Assembly: GCF_036417845.1 (NCBI RefSeq)
Contig: NC_089981.1
Span: forward strand, 82,439,268 to 82,503,267
From: Apteryx mantelli
Taxonomy: Eukaryota > Chordata > Aves > Apterygiformes > Apterygidae
Direction: 5' to 3'
Length of the DNA stretch: 64,000 nucleotides
In this document: piece by piece, positions 12,901 to 23,300 of the stretch
Numbering within the stretch: position 1 is the first letter of the stretch
How the letters are laid out: every line of letters starts with the position of its first letter
The notes under the pieces: generated by a model
Databases searched by the model: none
Seen by the model: the letters and a program-made list of their open reading frames with translations, nothing else
What the model was told of the DNA's origin: nothing
Program-made: the position numbers and the translations under genes

Positions 12901-14510
12901 GTGTACGCTTCCCTAACGCGTGCACCTAACCCACCCGGTCAACACATACACGGCTTGGTGCCGGCTATCGTATGAGCATCTCTGTATGTGGTGATATCTG
13001 TGGGGCACAGGGAAGCGCGAGGATGGGGGACTGGGGCACGAGGCTGCCAGGAGCAAGCAGAACTTGGGTTATCCCAGCGAAATGGGGCTATTGGCACGTA
13101 ACACATACATCCACAGAGCCAGGCTTCCTTAGTTTGTGGGTGTTTTTTTGTTTTTTTTTTGTTGTTGTTTTTTGGCTCATGGAAGTACTTATTTATATCA
13201 TCAAAAAAAATTTTTTTTAAATTTCTTATCTGGGTAAAGACTTTTTCTAAAACGGCCGTTTAATCTATATGGTGGGAAGGGCAGAGGAAAGAGAGCGCTG
13301 CTTGCATCTCGCAGTGACGCTGCCCACACTTGCGGAGCAAAAGGTCGTCGCGTTTCCATGGGTCAGATGCTGCAATTATACAGCTTTCTTGTTTGGCCAG
13401 TTCATCTGCTAAACCTGACACGAAGCCAGAGTGAAAACAGAGATTTTCCCATTACAGAATACCAAATCTATGATAAGCCACGCCATGAAAATCCTGTTTT
13501 TAAGGACGTGGAGAGAAAATAAGGGAAACTCCAACTGCTGCTGCAAGATAAGCCTTGAGTTTTGCAGGGCTTCTAAAACCTACTTTCTGGGGATCTTATA
13601 AATAACAACAACTGTAAACCTAAGGAACAGTGAGATAAGAAAAACAGCAGAATCTTGGATAAAAAATTTAAACAGCAGTTTGAGCAACAGTTTTAGCATA
13701 TCACACCTTCCACATAACTTTAGACACAGCTGGGTAAAGTAAGTAACTGCTACAGAAAGAGGCCTGTGAATATTGAACTTAATGTGTGGGTCTCTTTTGG
13801 ACAGTGATGCCATGAACATCATTTATGTTCTTTGTAGTATTCGTATTTTTTTGTTCTGTGACAAATTCCCTCACTATAAAGTACTCAGATCAATCACCAG
13901 TTCTGCTTTCCTCACAGTCAAGCTATAATATTAAATTCTATTTATAAATGTAGTAGCAAACATCTCTGAAAGGAGAGAGAGTTATTATTCTGACAGCACT
14001 GAAAGACTCTATGATGTTTTTCTCAAAAATTATTTAAGTAGGATATAAACATTGTAATTCAAGCATCATTTGCCATGAGGCAGAAGATGACCAAAAATGT
14101 AAATTTTTATGTATATCTATCATCTTTATAATAACAAAAGTTCAAATAACAAAGTTCAAAACTTCATAATTTAAAAACAAACCAGGCAGCTGAGTGTAAC
14201 CTGACAGAGGCTGAATGACATTTGTTGTCTTTAAAATCCAGCGGATTTAATTGTGTCTCTAACGCTGCTTATTTGCCACAAGCAAAATGAAAATCAGAAG
14301 CAAACGAATAAGTTCTCTGAATAAATCCTGCATTGCCCCAATTGTACTAGCTGCCATCTAAGCTGTCTGGCCCCAGTCCAGGCCTGAATCACAGTAACCG
14401 AGAAGTAACCCATGCGTCCCCTTTGAACTGTCCTCTTCTGTCCTTGATCTTCCTCTAGCGCCCACCTGCCCTTTGGCAGCTCTTAATTAAATTTCTTTTA
14501 AAAGCACTTT
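9931..14510. other. Noncoding intronic stretch upstream of the RHOJ donor
   Basis: AT-rich intron. Homeodomain-like TAATTA-type text occurs near 9950-10090, a small CpG-richer patch near 12010-12160, and T-rich tracts near 13143-13220. No exon, tRNA or clear transposon was recognised. Confidence 0.55.
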
Positions 14511-14515
14511 CTTAC
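14511..14515 (-). other. RHOJ: RHOJ exon 1 splice donor (GTAAG)
   Basis: Read on the minus strand, CAG is followed directly by GTAAGAAAG, a near-perfect vertebrate 5' splice site. It fixes the left edge of the exon at 14516. Reading through it gives a non-homologous tail and a stop, which confirms the boundary. Confidence 0.93.
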
Positions 14516-14693
14516 CTGCATAGTGGTCAAACACAGTGGGCACGTACTCCTCGGGGAAAGCGTCGTTGGCGTAACTCATCAGCAAACAAGTCTTCCCGAC
14601 TGCACCGTCCCCAACCACCACGCATTTTAACATCTTCTTGGTGCTGTTGCTGCTGCCGTCAGTGCAGTTGTCATCTTCTTCCTTGCAGTTCAT
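14516..14693 (-). CDS. RHOJ: RHOJ coding exon 1 (partial gene): Cdc42-family small GTPase, N-terminal part
   Basis: This exon encodes residues 1-59 of a Rho GTPase. Seen: start MNCKE, a 20-residue polar N-terminal extension (residues 1-20), beta-1 and the P-loop GDGAVGKT (about 28-35), and the switch I/effector stretch YVPTVFDHY (about 50-58). The MNCKE start and 20-residue extension match RHOJ (TCL) rather than RHOQ/TC10, whose N-terminus differs, or CDC42, which lacks the extension. The exon ends TATGCAG followed by GTAAGA, phase 1 after codon 59, as expected before a valine codon. The start codon has A at -3. Known for the family: RHOJ binds GTP, signals to PAK and WASP-type effectors, controls endothelial migration, focal adhesions and tube formation, and acts at plasma membrane and endosomes. 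Cysteines 3 and 10 could be lipidated; this is inference. Remaining exons (switch II to CAAX tail) lie beyond the left edge. An upstream in-frame GTG at 14741 is an unlikely start. Confidence 0.95.
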
Positions 14694-14697
14694 TCTT

Positions 14698-14721
14698 GCT
14701 GCTGCTGCTGCTGCTGCTGCT
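14698..14721 (-). repeat. RHOJ: (GCA)8 trinucleotide repeat just upstream of RHOJ ATG
   Basis: On the minus strand, eight uninterrupted GCA triplets end four bases before the start codon; the only triplet between them is AGA. The repeat is in frame with the ORF and would read as eight alanines only if translation began at a non-AUG codon such as GTG at 14741. The likelier reading is a 5'UTR microsatellite. Confidence 0.9.
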
Positions 14722-14774
14722 CCCAGTACTTCCAAGTGCACATGAAGGAAAAATGAAGTGCGATTGTATTGACT

Positions 14775-14821
14775 TTTCCTGAGTTTAGAGGTGGGGGGGG
14801 GGGGATTTCTAACTCAGGAAA
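14775..14821. repeat. 11-bp inverted repeat flanking a G12 tract upstream of RHOJ
   Basis: The arms TTTCCTGAGTT (14775-14785) and AACTCAGGAAA (14811-14821) are exact reverse complements. They are separated by 25 bases that include G12 (14793-14804). A further 3-bp pairing is possible past a single-base bulge. Each arm carries a GGAA/TTCC ETS core. If transcribed with RHOJ it would form a hairpin with a C12 loop. Confidence 0.85.
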
Positions 14822-14900
14822 TCATACTAATGTTTCCAGGCTGTCACAGCCGCTTCTAACAATTACCAGAGCAGTCAAGAGAATCATCGAGGTGAATAAA

Positions 14901-14911
14901 TTAAATATATA
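14901..14911 (-). promoter_or_regulatory. RHOJ: Candidate TATA box for RHOJ
   Basis: On the minus strand this reads TATATATTTAA, about 210 bases upstream of the RHOJ start codon. That would place transcription start near 14875. No CpG island is present here, which fits a TATA-type tissue-restricted promoter. AT-rich text is common, so this is only a candidate. Confidence 0.3.
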
Positions 14912-15078
14912 CATAGAGAGGAGTAGCGTTAAAAAAAAAAAAAAAGTGATTTGTCCGTTCTCGTGAGTCTGAGTCAGGAAATCCTCATCCTGCCCCAGAG
15001 TTCTCAGTCTTTATTGCAACTTAAAAAATATCAGCAGCCTGCGGCTTTGATTCGCTTCTCCCTTCCTCCGGCTTGGCC

Positions 15079-15099
15079 GCAGGAATCAGGGATTCCTGC
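15079..15099. promoter_or_regulatory. 9-bp-arm palindrome with paired GGAA cores
   Basis: GCAGGAATC, spacer AGG, then GATTCCTGC: exact 9-bp arms. The two GGAA cores face each other in inverted orientation, a layout that ETS dimers can use. It lies about 390 bases upstream of the RHOJ start codon. Confidence 0.5.
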
Positions 15100-15240
15100 T
15101 AAATCCACTCCATTTTCCATTTCATTTCTAACATGGAGGAAAGCCTGGAGGTTTTTAATGGAGTTTTTCCTTTCTTTCTCCAGCTTGCTGTGTGTCAGGA
15201 AATCATGGGTTTCCTGCTGAATTCCATATTAGGATCAGTG

Positions 15241-18200
15241 GGCTTGTGAAGGGCTGCAAACAATGGGAGCTCTGTGTGTATTTGTACTTTGGGGGAACTC
15301 TGCCAGGACGCGGAGAAAGAAAAACACTAGAGGTCCCTCTGCAGACTGAAGTTTTAGGCTTCCTGCTCCATCCCACGCTGGAGCTGCTCTCCGGCAGGGA
15401 GACCCGGGAGGAGGATTTTTCCGAGGAGAATGCTGCCAAAGACGTGGGTATTGGACCCAAATGGCTAAGCGGGGTGCGGCAAGGCTGTGAACTGTGCAGC
15501 CGTCGCAGGGTTACCTGCTCTTCCCAGGCGTGTTCTCCTCGGAGTGTCTTGGGATAGGGGTTTTCTTACATTTGGGAGGGAAATGGGGGAGGCAGAGAGG
15601 CAGGCTGGAGGTATAATGGGTAGATACGATTTAATCCAAACTTTCTCTTCATCTGTAGCACTTAAAAAAACTTGGTTAAAAATACTAAATCATTGATTCT
15701 TCAAGTCACGCATTCAGAAAGTATCCCTTACACTTCCCCCTCATCCACCCCAAAAAAGAAAAAGAGAGATTCCCCCTCCCCCTCAATGTAAGTGTGTAAA
15801 CACAGATGGGGCTAGAGAGGGAAAAAAGGGAATTAAATATTACCGGAATTAAAAAAAAAAAAAGAGCTCTGTGCCCAGCATCTGCTGTGACACAGCATCA
15901 CTGCGGGGTTTCCCCCAGTTAGGAGTACAGGTGACGTCCTCTTAGCTTCAAAACTTCAGCCCGATGCTGCGGTTTATCTAGCAAAACCTTTGAGCTGAGA
16001 AACCTTTGACCTTGAGAAAACCTGGTTCTCCAGGCAGTTACTATATTGATTAATTCCACCATCAGCAGTATGGTGGGATCATCCTTGGGGGATCAAGAAT
16101 TACAAGGTTTTGTTCTTTTAGCTTCTTTCTTGCTGTTGTTGGGACAAATCCAAAAATCTGATCTTGTGCATCTTTTTTCAGTTATTACATAGATGGGTGC
16201 TGATACCCTTCCATGCCTTTGCTTACCAGCCTATTGCCCTTGTTGGGTAAGTTTGCCAAATATATGATTAAGCACATTTTGTTCCAAGGTAACCGCAAAC
16301 TCCAGGGAAGCAAAAATTCCAGTAATTCATGGTTCAGTTCCCCTTCCCCTCTCTCAGACAAAAGCAACAACTGTTTCACTTCCCATTTTACGTTGGCATA
16401 ATTTATCTGCAAGCTTTTTCAACATCAGACGTTCCTCTCGTTAAGGCAGACCTTAATGTTGGTTAAGCTGGTTTAGGCCTACGACAGCAAAAGGTGGTGG
16501 GACACTTCCGAGCAAACTCCCCATGGCTCAGTCCTCCATACTTGGCTGGGCTGCATCACTTTGACCCTAAAGCACGGCTGAGCTGGATGGTCATTGTAGA
16601 CCCTTCCAGTTATGTACGGGAAGCGCTGTGGGGAATTTTAGTTAAGCTGTGTCAATAAAAGAATTTACCTCTCTTTTGCCTTAGCAGGCGTGATGGAAGC
16701 GCAGCCGCACTCTTGGAGTTTATCTATCTGATGGCTTGTCTGGAAAAGGCCAACACGATGACTTTAGCTTTAAGGTGAGGAAGACTGACATCTTGCCTAT
16801 ACAGCTCTCAAACTCAGTGCTATAATTTTCTTTACCAATATAAATGACATGGACAGCCCTAGTGGAGTTACGATAAAGATATAAATAAAGGGCTTTACCT
16901 GGACTAAAAAGCAAATGTTTTCTTTAACCTAATTACTTTAATGTGCTTTGGCACCATTCAGATCAGCCAGACCAAAATACGGTTTGAGCTGGTTTAGCTG
17001 CAAAAAAATTTAATCACATTGTTTTACACATTTGTTTTCTCTCAGTAGGCTGAGACAAAATTAACCCCTCTGCTACACTAGGGCTGTATCTTTTACTTGC
17101 AAAGATGGTGCTGACTTTGGTGTGTGAGTTAACAGCCCAGTCCTGTTGTAGTCTAGCAAAGTTTGAGACAATTCTATAGTGTTTTACAGAAGATTTCTTC
17201 ATCTGCAGATTGCAAGTGGTAACGATTTAGGTTAAGTTGACCCTCCTGCAGTGGCAGTGCAAGTTTCAGCTCCTCTAAGACTTTTCTGCACAGCAGAGCT
17301 GTGTAAGAGCTCCCGTGTGGGAGTCACAGGGTTATTGGTATTGATTAGCAAAACTCAGAAGGTCTGGTGATTTAATTTGGATCCAGGGCTTTTCGCTCTT
17401 TCTCTAATCAGGCTAGAAATGGTCATATTTTCTCGCAAGATCTCAGTGTTTCCCGTCTCACAAACTCAGTAAGAGCAGCCTGGTTCCAAGCCATGAAGTT
17501 TGGAAAGGCTCTACCAAAGGCAGAAAGTGAACCCAACGTGCTTGGAAAGCTCTTTTAAATGTGTTCGGTTCCCAGGTATCCAACCCAGCTTGCCTCCTGC
17601 TTGTTATTACAAGCTTCTAGCCAAGACCATCATGACAAGATCGGAAGCTAAAGGAGACCATAAGTGATACAGGCAGGTACTATTAGCAGTCACCTGAGGC
17701 CACTTCCCAGCAAAATTTCTCAAGTGCCAGAGCTCTGCTGTAGGTGAAGTACCTCTGACATTTTGTTAATTAACAGAATTAACAGGCATCAGACCTGTTT
17801 CTGCAGCTGCAGAGTATATCCAAGCCCCGCACTTTTGTTTGGAAGGGTCAGCTTCATCTTCATCAGCACAGCTCTGATTGATAGGAAAATCCCTGAAGCT
17901 GCTTCCTCATGAACCAGCAGGGTTCAAGGCCAGTGCAAAAGATTCCAGCAAGAAGCTCTGTATGAGATGATGGACTTGCAAATTTGGATGTTGTCTGATT
18001 TGTTAATTAGCTCTGCAATGAGCAATATGTTAGCCAAATAAATCTATTCTATATTTCTCTTGCAGGCAATGCAAATCAAGGTGAAAAAGAGGATATGATG
18101 CTGTATCTCTCTCCCTGTTCCCTTCCGCTGGCCAACCCAGTCACAGCCAGGTTTTCTCTCCAGTGTCTCCTGCAATGCAGTGGTCTTCCATGGCACAATG

Positions 18201-19039
18201 TTATGAGCTTAGAACTGGTAAGTCAGAGGTATTTTCTCCATAACTACTTTCAACCTCATCAAACCTGACTGCCTGGATCTGATAGAGTCCTTATCTTTCC
18301 TTAGGCCTTGTCCTCCTAAGCCCTTCCCTTCATGTTCCCTTCTTTGCCTAAACCAAGCAGATCTGTCTCTACATTCCTGTTCATAAGAGGTAGTCCCATG
18401 GAGTGGGGGGAATTTGAAGGTGACTGCATTACTGTGAAGTTTTTCTCCCCACCCCTTGCTGCTCTTAGACAAGACTCCTTGTCCATTCTCCTTCCTTCCA
18501 CCTACCAGCACTGGTGTGGGAAGTAGATTTCTGGAACTGCTATGGAGCTCAGTCCCCTCTTCATCTCAGCTTTGGGGGTGCTGCTGGTCTGGCACTTGCA
18601 GGCTGTTTTCCCTCTCCAGCCCTACAATTCTCTCCCTACCTTGGCCCTCAGTTTCCTTCCTCCCTGGGACCTCCAGCCACCTGTAGCATCCCCATCAGGT
18701 GGTTCCTCCAGGTCCTGCAGGCTCAACTGGGCCAGGCCAACTGCCTTATCCAAACCACATGGTCAAAAGCCTCTCAGGAAGGTTGTTAAAGTGTTGCCTC
18801 CTGCACCAGAGCTGAAAATACGTTTGGCCACATTAATTGATATAGTGATTTAATATCCATACCAGAGTGTGGTGGATTCTTTGAGCCACTCTTTCTAGAT
18901 GTTCTCTGGGAATGATGGTGGGAATAGATCTACAGAAGGAGGAAAATGCTACTTCACAGGTGATTGCAGCAGGTCCTATGCTCTGGAGAGAGTCACTGCA
19001 AACTAGAAAAAAGAGCACAGATGTGGGAATTAAGTTTCC
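15241..19039. other. Intergenic, upstream of RHOJ
   Basis: No protein gene recognised. Holds A-runs (for example near 15850-15863) and a CR1-like tail at 16573-16616. Short frames of 60-121 codons show no domain. The first few hundred bases may still belong to the RHOJ regulatory region. Confidence 0.55.
16573..16616 (+). repeat. CR1-like LINE 3'-end relic (sense)
   Basis: The text GGCTGAGCTGGATGGTCATT followed by GTAGACCCTTCCAG matches the typical CR1 tail pattern GGGCTGGACTAGATGGTC..GTAGGTCCCTTCCAG. It is a short 5'-truncated fragment and may extend left towards about 16500. Confidence 0.5.
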
Positions 19040-19160
19040 GGCACTGCTAATGAACTGTAAATTGACTTTAGGCAAATCATCTCACAGTTTTTCCTACCCT
19101 TTGTCTAAACCGTTTAGACTGTCAGAGCTTTTTAGGGCAGGGACTCTGTCAGTACTGAAG
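19040..19160 (+). repeat. MIR-like SINE relic
   Basis: GCACTGCTAATGAACTGTAA, then TTGACTTTAGGCAAATCATCT and CAGTTTTTCCTACCCTTTGTC, follow the MIR core order (CTGCCACTAAC..GTGACCTTGGGCAAGTCACTT..CAGTTTCC..CTGTAAA). The next stretch, TTTAGACTGTCAGAGCTTTT and AGGGCAGGGACTCTGTC, resembles the MIR3/L2-type tail. Heavily diverged and therefore ancient. Confidence 0.55.
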
Positions 19161-20352
19161 TGAGTTTAACAGAGCCCCATTTTCTGAATCTTCTAAATGC
19201 CATCATAAGATGAAGGAACCACAGTTTTAGGATAGTGGTTATGAAGATCTCCAAATTGTTTATTCACAGAACATTTCTGTTATGCAAGTCAGAGCTATTT
19301 TTGTATAGTCTGACTCAAATCTCAGATATACAATATATTTGCAGGGGGCTACCATAGACTCTGTTACAATGAGTGGATTTGTTTTCATAGCAATTTGATG
19401 AATTAATGTAGTTTTGCTTCCATGCCTCCAAACTTTGAAGAAAATCTTACATTGTGCCTTCCTTTATTACTTCCTCCATCTTTAGGCAAAGAGGAAAAAT
19501 TTGACTAAGAGCATTCATCAGAAACAATGTTTCTTAGTTCTCCACAGCCTCCATGTCTTCAGAAATGAGATACTTTCACATTGATCCCTTGCCTACTTGT
19601 GATTTGAAGAAAATTTTCCATGCATTCAAATTTGCATCCTGCATCAGAGAGAACCTTCTTTCATGTCAATCGGAGTCTTTGAGAGGGAGATTAACAAAAT
19701 GGGACTGCAAAGCTTAATTATCATTGTGAGGTTCAAAACCAGGTTTCCCTGGCCATCAGATTCAAGACCTTTTCTGCACTATTAGATGGTAAGAGCCAGA
19801 TGCTGTGAAGTTAAATGAATTCTAGACCAGTGTACTTAGCATCTCCTAACATCTGCTGCTTGGTGACTCCATACTGGTGCTTCCTGTAGGAACTGAGAGG
19901 GGAGGACAAAACTGACTTTAAGCCACCCCCACACTGACCATATTCTTAGGGTGCCCTCCTGGACCCCTAGTCTTAGATTGAGCAGCCTTGGGTTGGCTCC
20001 TCTTCATGCTTGAGCTGCCTGTATGTCCCTCCACATTGTGCTAAGAATAACTGAAATGAGGGTCCTGTCCCTATTCCCTCCTCCTTTCTTGCTGGCAGCT
20101 CCATCTGTCAACCTCCCACCCTGGTGAATTGACCACTGAGACCTCAAGTGAATCTGATATGTTGAAAAGCAGAAGCAGTAAATGAGGGAGGAAAAATAAC
20201 AGTTTAACATTGACCACAGGGGGGATGGAAGTGCTCTGTGTGAAGCACTTTTAGAGGCAGTTTGCTGAAGGGCAGGTGCTGAGGGTTGGCTTTGAGGCTT
20301 GTTGAGTGAGAGCAGGCCTCTCTACAGCCATCGCACGCCATCAGTCATGCTG

Positions 20353-20380
20353 CCACCACCACCACCACCACGGTGGTGGT
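20353..20380. repeat. (CCA)n microsatellite ending in a perfect palindrome
   Basis: About six CCA units run straight into GTGGTGGT. ACCACCAC (20364-20371) and GTGGTGGT (20373-20380) are exact reverse complements separated by a single G. Confidence 0.85.
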
Positions 20381-23300
20381 CCATGCGAGCAACAGGGGGT
20401 TTCCTGTTTCATGCTGCTGCCATGGATATAATTAGTGTCATTGGGTTTCCCTTTTGAAAGATGAGTTTGTAAAGCAAATGACTTTTGGGAGATGAGGTCA
20501 AGCAAAGAGTGATTCACGTCCTGCCTGTCGGAGTACCCTCATCTCTGAACTTGCTTCCAAAGACAGCTGCTGTACAATGAGAATTGCACGTGGTGTGTTT
20601 GTGTGTGTGTGCATGACTGGAGAAGGAATGTTTTTAGCTGGGAAGGGTGGTGTTCAGCTTGTTAATTTACTGTTCATGCTGCATTGCACTGACTGTAGAT
20701 AGCACTGTGTTACTTACTCATCAGTACAGCTGGTGGTACTTGACCAGTGTCTGTATTTCCAGCAGTTTTGTTTATAGCTGTTTGCATTTGGACCCGAAGG
20801 GTGAGTTTTCCTTGGAGATGTGAAAGGATGGCAGCATACATGCATCTGGATGTCTGATGTGCCCCTCCATTTGCAGCAGAATTCTCTGGCTTCCTCCCAG
20901 AAAAGTGCTGGCTGTCACCTGTGCTTTCTCTTCTGATCTCCCTCTTGCATGGCTATCTCAACTCCATTTCCATTCATCTCCTTCTCCCTCTCTGTACAGT
21001 GGATGTATGACAAAAGCTGTTTACCCTTTGCCCTATGCTGCAAGACAATGGAGCAAAGTGGACCAGGCACGTGTTCAGCTTGGGATTAGTAGAGCAGGAA
21101 AAATACCACTTTAGGCAATTTCTTCCTCCCTACCTGCTGTTTTCCACACAGGATTTTTCTTCTAAGTTACATTTATTTTAGGTTGAACAATACAGCAGGA
21201 GGTTAAATAACGGGGGGCCTCATCTGTGCCTCTTCTGCATCATGAAATGTCATTTGCCTTTGCCGATGGTGGACTGCTGGGAATGTAAAAGGGCTGCAAT
21301 CAGGAAATCAGGCTGCACTAAGGGCACCAAAATAGTGACAAATTAGCAGAGTTCGTGCATGTATTCAATAAAGTTCTTAAAGGACAAATCTGTTTTGTTC
21401 ACCTCTGAGTAATGCTTGGGACATAATTTGCAATTTCTTTAAAAGCAGAGAAACTTCTGTGAGTTAGATGTGACTGAAGGTAATGTCTCCAAAGTGTGTG
21501 TGTGGGGACAAGTTCATGTCTAAAAACATGCCAGTTAGACTCTGTAGGTTTTCAGCTTCCCCATTTTCAGGCCAAATTGCCAAGCTGGCTTTATCATTGA
21601 AATGAACACACAGCTGATTCATAAAACATTCATGCAGAGTTTTTACACCCTTGGAAAGAAGGGAGCAGGCTGCTTCCAGGGAGAGAACATGCTTTTGTGC
21701 TTCATGCGATCTTTCTGCTGCCACATAAAAATAAGCAGTAGGCTGGCGCTGTCTCCACATTCCCGGAGCAGGCAGACGGGACGAGGACCAAGGTGGAAAG
21801 CACAGGGATGTCAAGACTGTGATGGGCGGTTTCTCTGCTGTGTCTCCTTTCAAGAGCCTATACTGAGTAGAGGTTTGTGGCAGAGGCTCTGGAAGGAGAC
21901 CTGGAAGAAGCTGATTTCCAAACCTGCTGCTGCAACTTGAACAAGTGGAGTAGATCACTTAAAGTTACGCCCTTATCTTGTTTCTAAACCAGGAATGTCT
22001 ATTTATACTGCTGACCCGTCAGGGCAGGGACTGGCTCCTGCAGTGTGTGAAGGGTGTGGGTCCATGACAAAGCCAAGCCAACCTATTTGCTAGCTCTCAC
22101 CAAGGAATTGTTTGGCCTGGCCTCACAGTGAGCTTGCTTAAGGAGCAAAATTGTAGAAAACTGTTCTGAATTTGGGCTTTTGGGGTTTCTGCTGGCTGAA
22201 CTCCCCAAACTCACTACAGGGACGGTTCAGCTCTCCACCAGCACCAGCATGAGGTAAGGAGCTCTGGCAGCAACATGTTACGTTGCGCCTTTCGGTAGCA
22301 GCTGGAAGGTTTTTGGTATTACCAAACCACCCTTTTGCTCCAGAGGTGTCTGAGTGTGGTGGAAAAACAAGTGAGGAATATGTGCAAACTACCTAGGCTG
22401 CTGAAACTTTTCTGACCCCCAAATTGCATGAGGCCTAATGTTAGACCATGAAATCAATGCTTTGAGACCTACAAGCACCTGAGCATGTAATGGAAGGGGG
22501 AGGGAGAGGTGGAAAAACAAGTCAAAGTCTTAACTTACAGTGTCTGCTGGCTATTCAGAGGTAATTTTTGCAGCAACACTGAATGCAAGGGAATCCCTGG
22601 CAGCTCACCACTTGGGAAAAGAAGGGTAAGAGTGTGTGTGTGGGCTGATACTTCAGCTCAGCGGCTGGTAATCTTTCTGCTCTAATGAACTTCATACCAA
22701 GATCTTCTTGGGGCCAAAGGCCACCAGACACATATCTAGTGCCTTGAAGTGCTGGGGAGGTGTTGATGAGAGCTCCTGGGAGAGAGCACAGTGACTTCCC
22801 CACAGCTCACTGCAGCACAGGCACCCAGGCACTGTCACCTTCTGGGATGGCAGGACCTGGTGGCTCCTTCTCTCTCCAGTACTGACCCCCCCTGCGCCAG
22901 CCTGGTCCTGCATCCCTCCCTCAGCCTGGGAGCAGCATGTGAATGGTGTAGGAATTGCTCCTAGCTCCAGGGCCACAGGCTGGGCTCTCTGTGCTCATGC
23001 TGTGGCAGTGTGTTTCTGTGCTCGCTAAAGCGTACACCCTCTGCTTTCCAAGAGGTCTGTGCAGGCTTTGTAGTGATCAGCAGAGCTTTTGGTGCACGTG
23101 GTACAGCTGTTAATGTACCTGTCCAAAAATATTTGGCCTGTGTGTGTGTCACAGCTTTGGGTTGCAGCATCGACATGCCATGGTAACAGTTCCTGTCTCA
23201 GCCTGATTTAAAAACCTTTTCACCCATCTGTGCTCCCTCTTCCTCTCAGTGTCTGGCTCATTCCTCCTCCGAGAGGGCATGGAGGTCTCTCAGTAGGAAG

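Larger units (their letters stand above)
1..14510 (-). other. RHOJ: RHOJ intron 1 (partial, continues left of window)
   Basis: This whole stretch lies 3' of RHOJ exon 1. I looked on the minus strand for RHOJ exon 2 (the segment ending in the DTAGQ switch II motif) and did not see it, so intron 1 probably extends past position 1. Most of it is AT-rich noncoding DNA with homopolymer tracts and one CR1-like relic. Open frames here show no recognisable domain. The reading was by eye, so a very short exon could be missed. Confidence 0.8.
14694..14875 (-). promoter_or_regulatory. RHOJ: Probable RHOJ 5'UTR
   Basis: This is the region between the RHOJ start codon and a TATA-like element at 14901-14911. 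It holds (GCA)8, a C12 tract (transcribed sense) and an 11-bp inverted repeat. The transcription start is inferred only from the TATA-like element, so the upstream limit is uncertain. Confidence 0.4.
14814..15240. promoter_or_regulatory. RHOJ: Putative RHOJ promoter with repeated ETS-type motifs
   Basis: The 10-mer TCAGGAAATC occurs three times in the same orientation, at 14814-14823, 14974-14983 and 15195-15204. Further GGAA/TTCC cores lie between, including the palindrome at 15079-15099. CAGGAAAT fits the ETS-class core. From the literature as I recall it, RHOJ is endothelial-enriched and controlled by the ETS factor ERG, so the array fits the gene. Occupancy in this species is inference. 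Confidence 0.5.

Noticed and set aside
1..14510. RHOJ exon 2 within the window
   Set aside because: No minus-strand text encoding the DTAGQ switch II segment with splice sites was seen; the first intron is known to be long.
14694..14741. N-terminal extension of RHOJ starting at GTG 14741 with a polyalanine tract
   Set aside because: The start is not an ATG, RHOJ proteins start at MNCKE, and the ATG at 14693 has good context. Kept only as a finding about the repeat.
21464..21958. 164-codon minus-strand frame as a gene
   Set aside because: No domain, starts at a non-ATG codon, and overlaps another frame on the plus strand. No splice or promoter context.
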